Shown one piece after another: positions 42,270 to 50,927 of a stretch of 64,000 bases of DNA (positions are counted from its first letter, which is position 1; every line of letters starts with the position of its first letter). The DNA lies in NCBI GenBank assembly GCA_049840395.1, contig JASGLD010000005.1, positions 372,001-436,000 of the forward strand, in the 5' to 3' direction. Made by a program: the position numbers and the translations under genes. The notes under the pieces were generated by a model that saw only the letters and a program-made list of their open reading frames with translations, was not told the DNA's origin and searched no databases. Origin of the DNA: CAILZL01 sp049840395 (lineage in GTDB: Bacteria; Pseudomonadota; Gammaproteobacteria; Steroidobacterales; Steroidobacteraceae).

Positions 42270-42307
42270 CCCTCCCCTGTTCGACGGGGGAGGGTTGGGG
42301 TGGGGGC
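42270..42307 (+). repeat. family A palindromic repeat A14
   Basis: CCCTCCCCTGTTCGACGGGG hairpin plus GAGGGTTGGGGTGGGGGC tail. A13 and A14 fill the middle of the 342-base gap between cobQ and the antiporter gene; nothing else was seen there. Confidence 0.9.
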
Positions 42308-42469
42308 ATCTGAATACAACACATCATTGTTAGATGCTCCCAAAGACTACCAGCCATAAAGCTTGCATCGAAGCGCTGTCCATAACGGTGCTCATCGTGC
42401 GATCCCCATCACGATGAATGTGGCACACAACGCTCGACCCTGCCGCAGTGCATCGCTTACTCTGCAGTC

Positions 42470-44446
42470 ATGGAGACCAATGCACTTGGACAATTACTCA
42501 TCTTACTGGCCTGTTCGGTGCTGGTGGTTACGGTATTCAAGCGCATGAAGCTGCCGCCCATCGTGGGTTATCTCGCGGTGGGTATGTTGCTGGGTCAGGA
42601 AGCGCTGAGCCTGGCCGGCAGCGAGACCACGCGTGTGCTGGCCGAGTATGGCGTGGTGTTCCTGGTGTTCACGCTCGGGCTGGAATTTTCCTATCCGCGC
42701 ATGCTGGCCATGCGTTGGGAAGTATTCGGTCTGGGCGGCATGCAGGTGGTGTTGACCACTGCGTTGATCGGCACCACTTCGTGGTTGCTGGGCGCGCCGG
42801 TGCTGGTGGCGATTGTGTTGGGCGGCGCGCTGGCCATGTCGTCTACCGCCATTGTGGTGCGACAACTGACCGAACAGCTGGAGATCAACCGACCGCATGG
42901 TCGTCTCGCAGTGGGCATTCTGTTGTTTCAGGATCTGGCCTTCGTGCCCTTGCTGGCAATGGAAAGCGTGTTGCGCGGCCATGTCACTACCTTCGATCCA
43001 ATGGCTATTGCGGGCGCATTGCTGCGTGCCGGCATTGCTCTGTTGTTTGTGATTGCTGCCGGTCGCTGGTTATTGCGTCCGCTGTTCCATGAAATCACCC
43101 ACACGCGCAGCACCGAAGTATTCACGCTCACCGTGTTGCTGGTGGCCTTGACCAGCGCCTGGGCCACCAATCAAGTGGGTCTGTCGCTGGCGTTAGGCGC
43201 CTTCCTGGCCGGCATGATGCTGGCTGAGACCGAATATCGTCACCAGATTGAAGTGGTGATTCGACCCTTCCGAGACATCTTGCTGGGTCTGTTCTTCATT
43301 ACTGTGGGCACCTTGCTGGATCTGCCACTGCTGGTGGAGCGTCTGTGGCTGGTGCTGGTGCTGGTGTTGTTGTTGCAGTTGAGCAAGGCATGCATCGTTA
43401 CCGTGCTGGCGCGACGTTTGAGCAAGGACTGGCAGTCTGCGTTGCAGACCGGAATGGTGATTGCGCAGGGCGGTGAGTTCGGTTTCGCGCTGCTCACCCT
43501 GACCTTGAACGATCAATTGATCGGCGATGAAGTGATTCAACCGCTGCTGGCCGCCATTGTGGTCAGCATGGTGCTCAGTCCATTTGTGATTCGCCACAAT
43601 AGCCGTCTCACCGAATACCTGTTGCGGCGTGGCGATAAGCAACCCAACGAGCTGCAACGTGAATTAGCTGCGACGCAGAAAGTGGCGCAACGCAATCACG
43701 TCATTCTGTGCGGCTTCGGTCGCGTCGGCCAGAACCTGGCGCGCGCATTGGAAAAGCATGGTTACGAATATATCGCGCTGGACATGGACCCGAAGCGCGT
43801 ACAGTTGGCACGCCAGGCCGGTGATCCGGTGATCTACGGCGATGCTGCTGAAGGCGAGATTCTTGAAGCCGTGGGCTTGGAGCATTGCAGTGTGTTGGTG
43901 ATCACCTTCGCTGATCCCAATCTTGCGTTACGCATCCTGCACAGCGTGCGCGAGTTGCGTAAGGATGTGCCGGTGCTGGTGCGCACGCAGGACGATACCA
44001 AGCTCGATGCCTTGCAGACTGCCGGCGCCACCGAGGTGGTGCCGGAAACGCTGGAAGCCAGTTTGATGTTGATGTCGCATATGCTGTTACTGCTCAACAT
44101 GCCGGTGTCGCGGGTGGTGAAGACCGTGGGCGATATTCGCGACAATCGTTACACCATGTTGCGACGTATCTTCCGTCGCGAAGATGCACGGCCGCTGGAT
44201 GAAACCCATGCACTGCGCGAGGAGCTGCATACCGTGGTGCTGCCACGGCATGCCTATGCCATCGGCCGCAGTATCGCGCAGTTAAAGCTTGAAGAAGCCA
44301 ATGTCAGCGTCAATGCCATTCGTCGCGATGGCATCGTCGGTCGGCAGCCGGCTGCCGACATGATCTTCAAGGAAGGCGATGTGGTAGTGCTGTACGGCAC
44401 GCCCGAAGCGATTGAGCAGGGCGAGAGTGTGTTGTTGATTGGGTGA
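42470..44446 (+). CDS. CPA2-family cation:proton antiporter with TrkA domains (KefB/YbaL-like)
   Basis: The 658-residue protein has about twelve membrane helices (1-385; LPPIVGYLAVGMLLGQEALS, SSTAIVVRQL, SLALGAFLAGMMLAETEYRH). A TrkA-N (RCK) nucleotide-binding domain follows (about 400-520; VILCGFGRVGQNLARALEK, IALDMDPKRVQLAR), then a TrkA-C domain (570-655). This is the Kef/YbaL layout for regulated K+ or Na+ efflux in exchange for protons. NAD(H) or glutathione adducts gate the family. No KefG-type ancillary gene is adjacent. Confidence 0.93.
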   Translation: METNALGQLLILLACSVLVVTVFKRMKLPPIVGYLAVGMLLGQEALSLAGSETTRVLAEYGVVFLVFTLGLEFSYPRMLAMRWEVFGLGGMQVVLTTALIGTTSWLLGAPVLVAIVLGGALAMSSTAIVVRQLTEQLEINRPHGRLAVGILLFQDLAFVPLLAMESVLRGHVTTFDPMAIAGALLRAGIALLFVIAAGRWLLRPLFHEITHTRSTEVFTLTVLLVALTSAWATNQVGLSLALGAFLAGMMLAETEYRHQIEVVIRPFRDILLGLFFITVGTLLDLPLLVERLWLVLVLVLLLQLSKACIVTVLARRLSKDWQSALQTGMVIAQGGEFGFALLTLTLNDQLIGDEVIQPLLAAIVVSMVLSPFVIRHNSRLTEYLLRRGDKQPNELQRELAATQKVAQRNHVILCGFGRVGQNLARALEKHGYEYIALDMDPKRVQLARQAGDPVIYGDAAEGEILEAVGLEHCSVLVITFADPNLALRILHSVRELRKDVPVLVRTQDDTKLDALQTAGATEVVPETLEASLMLMSHMLLLLNMPVSRVVKTVGDIRDNRYTMLRRIFRREDARPLDETHALREELHTVVLPRHAYAIGRSIAQLKLEEANVSVNAIRRDGIVGRQPAADMIFKEGDVVVLYGTPEAIEQGESVLLIG

Positions 44447-44482
44447 GGCCTCATCCAATCAAAGTTGACACGTGTTGTTGGC

Positions 44483-44615
44483 GTAGGTTGGGCTGATGCC
44501 GGGCAGGATGCCCCAATGCCGCGAGCGCATGGATGCGCAGGAGCGGCCCGCGAAGCCCAACATCTGATTGGCAAAAATGTCATCCATCGCTGTTGGGCTG
44601 GATAGCCCAACCTAC
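44483..44615. repeat. family F inverted repeat F1 (expanded)
   Basis: GCGTAGGTTGGGCT at the left and a complete hairpin GTTGGGCTGGATAGCCCAAC + CTAC at 44592-44615, with a diverged middle. It lies between the antiporter stop and the csaA start. Confidence 0.75.
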
Positions 44616-44636
44616 ATGAATTGGATTGAGGTGAGC

Positions 44637-44975
44637 ATGCAGCTGATTGGCTGGGACGATTTCTCGAAAGTGGAATTGCGTGTGGGTCGCATCGTCCGTG
44701 CGGAAGTATTTGCACAGGCACGCAAGCGCGCCTATGTGCTGCATGTCGACTTCGGTGCGGAGCTGGGCGTGCGTAAATCCAGTGCGCAGATTACGCAACT
44801 GTATTCAACCGATGAGCTGTTGGGTAAACAGGTGGTGGCCGTCGTTAATTTTCCGGCCAAGCAGATCGGGTCGTTGATGTCCGAATGCCTGGTGACGGGT
44901 TTTCACAACGAGAAAGGCGAGGTGGCGCTGTGCGTACCCGACAAACCGGTGCCGCTGGGCACCAAGCTATTGTGA
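44637..44975 (+). CDS. csaA: CsaA-type tRNA-binding protein
   Basis: The 112-residue protein is a single EMAP/Arc1p-like OB-fold tRNA-binding domain: DFSKVELRVGRIVRAEVFAQ, KRAYVLHVDFG, IGVRKSSAQIT-like LGVRKSSAQITQLYSTDEL, QVVAVVNFPAKQIGSLMSE. CsaA binds tRNA and was first described as a chaperone linked to export in Bacillus. The start at 44637 follows TTGAGGTGAG; upstream frame extends into a family F repeat and is rejected. The gene is flanked on both sides by family F hairpins. Confidence 0.93.
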   Translation: MQLIGWDDFSKVELRVGRIVRAEVFAQARKRAYVLHVDFGAELGVRKSSAQITQLYSTDELLGKQVVAVVNFPAKQIGSLMSECLVTGFHNEKGEVALCVPDKPVPLGTKLL

Positions 44976-44986
44976 TGATGTAGTGG

Positions 44987-45066
44987 GCGTAGGTTGGGCT
45001 GTCTAGCCCAACGCTTGTGCATCTTAATATTGAGAAGAAGGTTGGGCTAGACAGCCCAACCTACGC
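44987..45066. repeat. family F inverted repeat F2
   Basis: Perfect 26-base arms (GCGTAGGTTGGGCTGTCTAG + CCCAAC and its complement at 45041-45066) around a 28-base loop; between convergent csaA and dps. Confidence 0.92.
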
Positions 45067-45076
45067 CGGGCGTCGA

Positions 45077-45559
45077 TTATTTATCCGCCTGCAGATGCGC
45101 TTCCAGCATCCACAACAATTTATCGAGACTGCGCGAGATGCCGGTGAACAAGTCGCTGGTATCGGCATCGCCGAGCTTGCCGGATTCTTCAATTGCGGCG
45201 CGAATGCTCTTGCCGGTGGTGGCCAGGGCGTTGCTCAAGGCATTGAGATGATCCACGCCTTGCACGATGTCCAGCGGATAGGCGCTCAGTTGCGTGGTCT
45301 TGCTCACTGCAGCGACCGTACCCTTGGCAGTGCCGCCCAATGCGATGGCGCGTTCGGCAACTTCATCCACCGACTCTTCCACTTCTTCGGCCAGCTTATC
45401 GAACAGCTCGTGCAGGGCGATGAAGTTGGGGCCTTTTACATTCCAATGCGCCTGCTTGGCCTGCAGGTTGAGATCGATCAGATCGGCCAGGCGGGCATTC
45501 AATAAATCCACTACTGGGCGGCGGATATCGAGCGCTAAATCGTTGCGTGTCTTGTGCAT
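45077..45559 (-). CDS. dps: Dps-family DNA-protecting ferritin-like protein
   Basis: The 160-residue protein is a normal-length Dps with the inter-subunit ferroxidase residues in LQAKQAHWNVKGPNFIALHE (His and downstream Asp/Glu in LFDKLAEEVEESVDEVAERA). Dps forms a dodecamer that oxidises and stores iron with peroxide and coats DNA in stress. The start follows GGAGACA. No OxyR site was recognised upstream. Confidence 0.93.
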   Translation of the reverse strand: MHKTRNDLALDIRRPVVDLLNARLADLIDLNLQAKQAHWNVKGPNFIALHELFDKLAEEVEESVDEVAERAIALGGTAKGTVAAVSKTTQLSAYPLDIVQGVDHLNALSNALATTGKSIRAAIEESGKLGDADTSDLFTGISRSLDKLLWMLEAHLQADK

Positions 45560-45666
45560 GGCTGTCTCCTGATTGCAGGTATCTATTCTGTTCAGCTTGC
45601 CGCTGCATGGCTAATGCGGAATAACGATCAAGACGATTGAGTCTGCCAATCGTCATGACTCATCGA

Positions 45667-45972
45667 TCAGCTCTTGCCGTCGTCGGTTACGCCCAACATA
45701 CGTTCATGCGACAGTAGCTGTCGGCACCAATCGTCCAGCGTGGCGTATTCGGCGGCATTGGCTTTGCGGAAGCTTTCGTAAGCGGCGCGCGAACGCCAGG
45801 TGTCCACGGTGACGAAGCGATGGCCGTTGCCCTGGCTCTTGTACAGCTCGGTGCCGAGATAGTCGGGACTGAGTTTGAAGAAGGTGGTCCAGCGGCCCTC
45901 GGGGCTGTAGACCTTTTCGAAATCGGCGACGCGTTCCTGCTTGGCGTCGAACTCCCAGACCAGACGATACAT
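45667..45972 (-). CDS. antibiotic biosynthesis monooxygenase-like (ABM) protein
   Basis: The 101-residue protein has an ABM-type dimeric ferredoxin-like fold: MYRLVWEFDAKQERVADFEK, FFKLSPDYLGTELYKSQGN, FVTVDTWRSRAAYESFRKAN. Members are small oxygenases or stress-related proteins; the cofactor and substrate are unknown. The start at 45972 follows GGAGTGAG, and an upstream frame to 46065 is rejected. Confidence 0.75.
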   Translation of the reverse strand: MYRLVWEFDAKQERVADFEKVYSPEGRWTTFFKLSPDYLGTELYKSQGNGHRFVTVDTWRSRAAYESFRKANAAEYATLDDWCRQLLSHERMLGVTDDGKS

Positions 45973-46163
45973 GCTCACTCCGGCGAAAAATGCCAAGCGC
46001 CTAGTGTACGCAGACCATCCGACATCACAATGTTTACGTGCAGATAATTTCGGTGCGTTGAACACGGCTGTGCCGCAGCAAGCGTGCAGTGACTGTCACT
46101 TGAAAAGCCCGGCGCCCTTGGCTACGGTCGCGCCTCCGCCATCGCATGTACTTCGGAACCGCA

Positions 46164-47240
46164 ATGAATTCGCTTCTGGCCGCCCTGGACGATCTGTATC
46201 TGGACAACACCTTGGGGCAGTGGTTGTGGGCCATCGGCACCGCTGTCGCCGTGTTGTTGATTACGGTGTTCATCCGCCGGCTGGTGCGATTGCACTACCG
46301 GCGCATGGCCGAGACTGAAGAAATCGAATTGATGGAAGTGCCGCTGCAGATTGCCAGCAAGACCACCACGCTGTTCCTGCTGGTGCTGGGTCTGTTCTTC
46401 GGCATGCTGACGCTGACCCTGCCCGACACCGTGCACCGCATCGGCGAGAAGATTCTGCTGATCAATGTGTGCTGGCAGGTGGGTATCTGGGCCACCACCG
46501 GTGCACTGGCCTGGATCGATTCGAAGCGCCGCGCCAGCCTCACGCATGATCGCGCCACCGCCGGCACGCTGGGCATTGTCGCCATCATCGTGCGCGTGGT
46601 GATCTGGTCCATCGTATTGTTGCTGACCCTGGATAACCTGGGCATCAACATCACTACCCTGGTGGCCGGCTTCGGTATCGGCGGTATCGCCGTCGCGCTG
46701 GCAGTGCAGAATGTGCTGGGCGATTTGTTGGCCTCGCTGTCCATCACATTGGATAAGCCCTTTGTGGTTGGCGACTCGTTGGTGGTCGATACCTTCAACG
46801 GCACGGTGGAACACATCGGCCTGAAAAGCACGCGCATGCGCAGCGTCACGGGCGAACAGATCATCATGCCCAATGCCGACTTGCTGAAAAGCCGTCTGCG
46901 CAACTACGGCCGTATGAACGAACGTCGCATGATTTTTTCGCTGGGGCTGGTGTATGAAACCCCGCGCGAAAAACTGGCGCAGTTGCCGCAATTGCTGCGC
47001 GGCATTATCGAAGCGCAGCCCAGTGTGCGTTTCGACCGTTGCCACCTGGTGCGCTTCGGCGCCTCGGCCATCGAGTTCGAGGCCTCGTACTTTGTGCAGT
47101 CGGCGCGCATGAACGACAGCATGGATGTGCAGCACGCCATCAACATCGCCATCCTGGCGGCATTTGAAGTCGAAAAGCTGGAGTTCGCCTATCCGACGCA
47201 GCGCATCCTGATGGAGCACGCGCCGGACGCCGAGGTTTAA
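46164..47240 (+). CDS. mechanosensitive ion channel (MscS family)
   Basis: The 358-residue protein has about four membrane helices, a Gly/Ala-rich pore helix (LVAGFGIGGIAVALAVQNVL), a beta-domain (DKPFVVGDSLVVDTFNGTVE, GLKSTRMRSVTGEQIIMPN) and a C-terminal alpha/beta cage. It would open under membrane tension during hypo-osmotic shock. An earlier ATG at 46146 is possible. It is divergent from the ABM gene. A long open frame on the opposite strand covering the gene is rejected as a shadow. Confidence 0.93.
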   Translation: MNSLLAALDDLYLDNTLGQWLWAIGTAVAVLLITVFIRRLVRLHYRRMAETEEIELMEVPLQIASKTTTLFLLVLGLFFGMLTLTLPDTVHRIGEKILLINVCWQVGIWATTGALAWIDSKRRASLTHDRATAGTLGIVAIIVRVVIWSIVLLLTLDNLGINITTLVAGFGIGGIAVALAVQNVLGDLLASLSITLDKPFVVGDSLVVDTFNGTVEHIGLKSTRMRSVTGEQIIMPNADLLKSRLRNYGRMNERRMIFSLGLVYETPREKLAQLPQLLRGIIEAQPSVRFDRCHLVRFGASAIEFEASYFVQSARMNDSMDVQHAINIAILAAFEVEKLEFAYPTQRILMEHAPDAEV

Positions 47241-47314
47241 AAAGAGCAGGTAAACGCGCAGGACCGCTACCCTATATTTAGAGAGTGGCGTTTACTCAAA
47301 GATGGGTTCCCCAG

Positions 47315-47381
47315 ACGGGCGCGATGAATCGCGCCCCTACGTCAGCAATATCGCTGTAGGGGCGTGATTCATCACGCCCGT
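47315..47381. repeat. family E inverted repeat E2
   Basis: 26-base arms (ACGGGCGCGATGAATCGCGC + CCCTAC; 47356-47381) with two G-T-compatible differences around a 15-base loop. It lies in the 345-base gap between mscS and mdh; the remainder of that gap shows only the mdh leader. Confidence 0.9.
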
Positions 47382-47585
47382 CCGCTTGATGACAGCGGTA
47401 ACGGCTCATGGCGCTACTCTGTTTAAACACATTATCTGCCCGCCTCGTGGGCTGGCGGAATGTCGACATTGAGACCGGATCGACCCTCTGACCGCTCCAC
47501 CCTCGGCGATAGCTGTTAGAATTCGCGCCCAATTTTCGGTTCTGCCCCTTCTAAACAGCGAATTCCTTCTGGAGAGAGCATTCCC

Positions 47586-48566
47586 ATGAAAGCCCCCGTC
47601 AATGTCGCGATCACCGGCGCCGCCGGCAACATCGGTTACGCCCTGGCCTTCCGCGTCGCTTCCGGCGCCATGCTCGGCCCGGATCAGCCGGTCAACCTGC
47701 ACCTGTTGGAAATCACCCCGTCGCTGGGTGCCTTGCAGGGCGTGGTGATGGAATTGAACGACTGCGCTTTCCCAACCTTGAACAAGATCGTCGCCAGCGA
47801 CGACGCCAAGGTGGCCTTCAAGGATTGCGACTACGCACTGCTGGTGGGCGCCCGTCCACGCGGCCCCGGCATGGAACGTAAAGACCTGCTGATGGCCAAT
47901 GCGCAGATCTTCTCGGCACAGGGCAAGGCGCTCGACGCCGTTGCCAATCGCAATGTCAAAGTGCTGGTGGTCGGCAACCCTGCCAACACCAATGCCTTGA
48001 TCGCTCAGCGCAATGCGCCTGGTCTGAACCCAGCCAACTTCACCGCCATGCTGCGTCTGGATCACAACCGCGCCATTTCGCAGCTGGCCGAAAAGACCGG
48101 CAAGCACACCACCGATATCAAGCAGGTCATCGTCTGGGGTAATCACTCCGCCACCCAGTATCCCGATCTGCATAACGCACAGGTGGAAGGTAAGGCTGCT
48201 CTGTCGCTGGTGGATCAAGCCTGGTATGCAGATACCTTCATCCCCGTCGTACAACAGCGCGGCGCCGCCATCATCAAGGCACGCGGTCTGTCATCGGCTG
48301 CATCTGCCGCTTCGGCTGCCATCGACCATATGCGCAACTGGGCATTGGGCACCGCCGCCGGCGAATGGGTAAGCATGGGTGTGCCTTCCGACGGCAGCTA
48401 CGGCATCGCCCCCGGCGTGATCTATGGCTATCCCTGCACCTGCAAGGACGGCAAGTACGCCATCGTGCAAGGTCTGAACGTCAATGACTTCAGCCGCGCT
48501 CGTATGGATGCCACGCATAAAGAATTGCTGGAAGAGAAGGACGGTGTGAAGGAATTGCTGCCGTAA
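47586..48566 (+). CDS. mdh: malate dehydrogenase
   Basis: The 326-residue protein converts malate to oxaloacetate with NAD+ in the TCA cycle. It has the NAD loop TGAAGNIGYALAFRVASG, the substrate arginines in RPRGPGMERKDLL, MLRLDHNRA and the catalytic His in VIWGNHS. This is the cytosolic-type MDH seen in many beta- and gammaproteobacteria. GGAGAG precedes the ATG. A strong terminator follows 50 bases after the stop. Confidence 0.97.
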   Translation: MKAPVNVAITGAAGNIGYALAFRVASGAMLGPDQPVNLHLLEITPSLGALQGVVMELNDCAFPTLNKIVASDDAKVAFKDCDYALLVGARPRGPGMERKDLLMANAQIFSAQGKALDAVANRNVKVLVVGNPANTNALIAQRNAPGLNPANFTAMLRLDHNRAISQLAEKTGKHTTDIKQVIVWGNHSATQYPDLHNAQVEGKAALSLVDQAWYADTFIPVVQQRGAAIIKARGLSSAASAASAAIDHMRNWALGTAAGEWVSMGVPSDGSYGIAPGVIYGYPCTCKDGKYAIVQGLNVNDFSRARMDATHKELLEEKDGVKELLP

Positions 48567-48616
48567 GTTGATCGATCATTGGTAGGTGCGAGGCACGCCT
48601 CGCACTGTTGATCTTA

Positions 48617-48657
48617 CAAGGCCCGCTCAGTGCTGCACTGAGCGGGCCTTGTTGTTT
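48617..48657 (+). terminator. mdh terminator
   Basis: A 16-bp perfect stem (CAAGGCCCGCTCAGTG / CACTGAGCGGGCCTTG) with a three-base loop is followed by TTGTTTG. Strong stem, mixed T tract. Confidence 0.85.
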
Positions 48658-48810
48658 GTGTAGTCAGAATCTGCATTCATATCGAGCATTGCCGGTCTTT
48701 GTGCAACTGGGCTATGCTGACCAAATTGTCAGAGGAAATTTTTTTCCGGTCTTATCCAGCACAGCTAGAACAAATAGGTTTCAGAAAAACCACCTTTCAG
48801 GAGATTACCG

Positions 48811-49266
48811 TTGAACGACAAGGAAGCACTGGAATTCATCCGCAGAGAAGTTGCTCATGAGTTCACTCTCTTGAATAGTCGCCTGACGTGGCTAACGGCA
48901 AGTCAATCATTTCTGATTGCGGCGTTCACTCTTGCTCTTGGTAACGTCGCTATCTATGACTCTGGCTGGTACGCGCAGGTGGTTCTGCCGTTTCTTGGTG
49001 CGTTAATCTGTTGCGCCGCCATCCCTGGCGTTAGTGGTGCGCACAAAACGATCAAGATTTGGCTCGTAAAACAACACACTCTCATGGAGAGACTGAAGAA
49101 TGATCCGACCTTCGATAGCGTTCGCAACGCCCGACTTGAGGCAAATCCCGAGCTTGACTTTGTTCACTCCCGCAGCACCACATTCGCATTAGTTCTTCCT
49201 GTGCTCTTATTGGCATTCTGGGTGCTGTGTGCACTGATCATTCATTTCTGTCCTGTTCAGCATTAA
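48811..49266 (+). CDS. small membrane protein of unknown function (TTG start)
   Basis: The 151-residue protein has a charged N-terminus, a first membrane segment pair (about 32-75) and a C-terminal segment (about 125-145), so two or three membrane helices. The layout (short helix, two TM, amphipathic linker) recalls SLATT-type membrane effectors, but no motif supports that. The start is TTG, chosen because CAGGAG sits seven bases upstream and no nearby in-frame ATG exists. Confidence 0.55.
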   Translation: MNDKEALEFIRREVAHEFTLLNSRLTWLTASQSFLIAAFTLALGNVAIYDSGWYAQVVLPFLGALICCAAIPGVSGAHKTIKIWLVKQHTLMERLKNDPTFDSVRNARLEANPELDFVHSRSTTFALVLPVLLLAFWVLCALIIHFCPVQH

Positions 49267-49363
49267 TGCGTGTGCCAAACGTCGGGGCGTAGGGCATGAA
49301 CCAACGCCAAGAATAAGATCAAGAATGGAATGATTGGCGATATCGCTGGCGAAACTGCAGTAC

Positions 49364-49434
49364 GTAGGTTGGGCTGATAAGCCCAACATCATCGGCACGG
49401 ATAATCTAATGTTGGGCTTATCAGCCCAACCTAC
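49364..49434. repeat. family F inverted repeat F3
   Basis: Perfect 24-base arms (GTAGGTTGGGCTGATAAGCC + CAAC; 49411-49434) around a 23-base loop. It ends 11 bases before the start of the next gene. Confidence 0.92.
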
Positions 49435-49445
49435 ACTTGCCATCC

Positions 49446-49868
49446 ATGAAAAACAGAATAAGGACTCTCTTAAAGATCATCGCCATATCAATATTGATCT
49501 TTGCCTACCCAGCCTTCGTCCTCGGCTACACCTGGAGTCACGTCGCAAGCTCAGATCTTCCTGGTGGTCGCAATGGCCCGCTGGATGCTTATCGACACAC
49601 GCTGGCCAGCGCTGTCGTTGCCTATACCTTGAATGCGCGCGCTGTCGAATGGGTAACTGCGGTGATGGAAGCGCCGGGCAGGCCGTCGAATTTAATGGAT
49701 CGACACAATAATCGTCTGGGGGCGAGCATTGGTTCGCATGTGCAGAGCTTTGTCGAGATCGAACCTCTCGTGTCGGTACGGGTGCGTGATGGTCAGATCA
49801 ATGCCACATCGGCAGCGCAAGTTACCTGGTTGCCTCCTAGTCGTTGGCGATCGGATAGATTGTGGTAA
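49446..49868 (+). CDS. secreted DUF6973-like protein
   Basis: The 140-residue protein has an N-terminal hydrophobic segment (about 7-27, possibly an uncleaved anchor) and a core GGRNGPLDAYRHTLASAVVA, then NLMDRHNNRLGASIGS. The DAYRHxxxxA and MDxHNNxxG pair resembles DUF6973 proteins, which are exported and uncharacterised. No ribosome site is visible because a family F hairpin occupies the upstream DNA. Confidence 0.6.
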   Translation: MKNRIRTLLKIIAISILIFAYPAFVLGYTWSHVASSDLPGGRNGPLDAYRHTLASAVVAYTLNARAVEWVTAVMEAPGRPSNLMDRHNNRLGASIGSHVQSFVEIEPLVSVRVRDGQINATSAAQVTWLPPSRWRSDRLW

Positions 49869-49937
49869 AAGGTCTGGCTATCAATTTCGTGTGCAAGGAT
49901 TTTAAATCCTGATTGCTTATAGTCAGCGGAGACAAAC

Positions 49938-50915
49938 GTGGTTACAAAACGCAGCGAAGCTAAAGATAAGTCGAAGACCGGCAAGTCAGGCAAGACCGCT
50001 ACAAAGTCCTCGTCTAAAGTGAGTGCGAAGGTCAATTCCGCTACAAAGACTAAGTCCGTTGCAAAGACCAAGAGCGCTGCCGCGAACGATTGGCGCGCCG
50101 TTACTCTCGATGAGATTCGCCAGCTCATCCATCAAGTGAGCGCCGACATCGTAGAAGAGCGCAAGTGGATCAAGCCCACCAATCCAGCGGGTGTTCCCAC
50201 GTGGTCTCAATCCGGAATCATCTGCACGGGAGAAACCTACAAGCAGGTGGTCAAACTGACTTTCGCCAAAGGCGCTGCTCTTGAAGACCCCAGTGGCTTG
50301 TTCAATTCCAGCCTCGAAGGCAATACGCGTCGTGCCATAGATATCCGTGAAGGAGAGAAGCTGGATGCCAAGGCGTTCAAAGCATTGATTCGGGCTGCGA
50401 TTGATGCCAATTCAAAATCGAGTGCTGCAAAGTCAAAGCCCGCTTCGGTAAAGGCGCCTAAAGCAAAACAAGTTGCAGCCAAACCAGTCACAGTCAAGCA
50501 AGGCGCAGCCAAAACCAAAGCGGTAAAACTTCTGTCAGGCGGCAATCCACAAATTGCCAAGGCCGATGGCGATGCGCCAGTGCAGGCGTATATCGATGCG
50601 ATACCTGGTTGGAAGCAGGATGTTGCCAGGCGCCTGGACGTGCTCATTACCAGCAGCGTGCCCAGGGTGAATAAAGCAGTGAAATGGAACTCACCGTTTT
50701 ATGGAGTTGAGGGGCAGGGTTGGTTTGTGTCCTTCCATGTATTTGCTCGTTACATCAAGCTGACCTTCTTCAAAGGTACTTTGTTGAAGTCGGGACCGGT
50801 GGGGGGCGCCAGTAAGGAGGCGCGTTGGGTCGATATTCACGAAGATGATTTTGATGAGAAACAGATTGCGGCTTGGGTGACGCAGGCGGCCAGGTTGCCC
50901 GGTTGGTTGGCGTAG
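49938..50915 (+). CDS. tandem DUF1801 protein with histone-H1-like Lys/Ala-rich linkers
   Basis: The 325-residue protein has a Lys/Ser/Ala/Thr-rich tail (1-48), a first DUF1801 domain (about 50-155: ADIVEERKWIKPTNPAGVPT, VVKLTFAKGAALEDPSGLFN), a second Lys/Ala/Pro-rich linker (about 157-200) and a second DUF1801 domain (about 208-325: YIDAIPGWKQDVARRLDVLI, VKWNSPFYGVEG, YIKLTFFKG). DUF1801 is a small YdhG-like fold of unknown role. The basic linkers look like bacterial H1-type DNA-binding tails, so nucleic-acid binding is a reasonable inference. Confidence 0.8.
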   Translation: MVTKRSEAKDKSKTGKSGKTATKSSSKVSAKVNSATKTKSVAKTKSAAANDWRAVTLDEIRQLIHQVSADIVEERKWIKPTNPAGVPTWSQSGIICTGETYKQVVKLTFAKGAALEDPSGLFNSSLEGNTRRAIDIREGEKLDAKAFKALIRAAIDANSKSSAAKSKPASVKAPKAKQVAAKPVTVKQGAAKTKAVKLLSGGNPQIAKADGDAPVQAYIDAIPGWKQDVARRLDVLITSSVPRVNKAVKWNSPFYGVEGQGWFVSFHVFARYIKLTFFKGTLLKSGPVGGASKEARWVDIHEDDFDEKQIAAWVTQAARLPGWLA

Positions 50916-50927
50916 TGTTGCTGCGCG

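Noticed and set aside
46122..47219. A 365-codon frame opposite the MscS gene
   Set aside because: It is His/Gln/Asp-rich without any domain and mirrors the reading frame of a well-supported gene; a typical shadow in GC-rich DNA.
47406..48254. A 282-codon frame opposite malate dehydrogenase
   Set aside because: It runs antisense to an unmistakable mdh and shows no family features.
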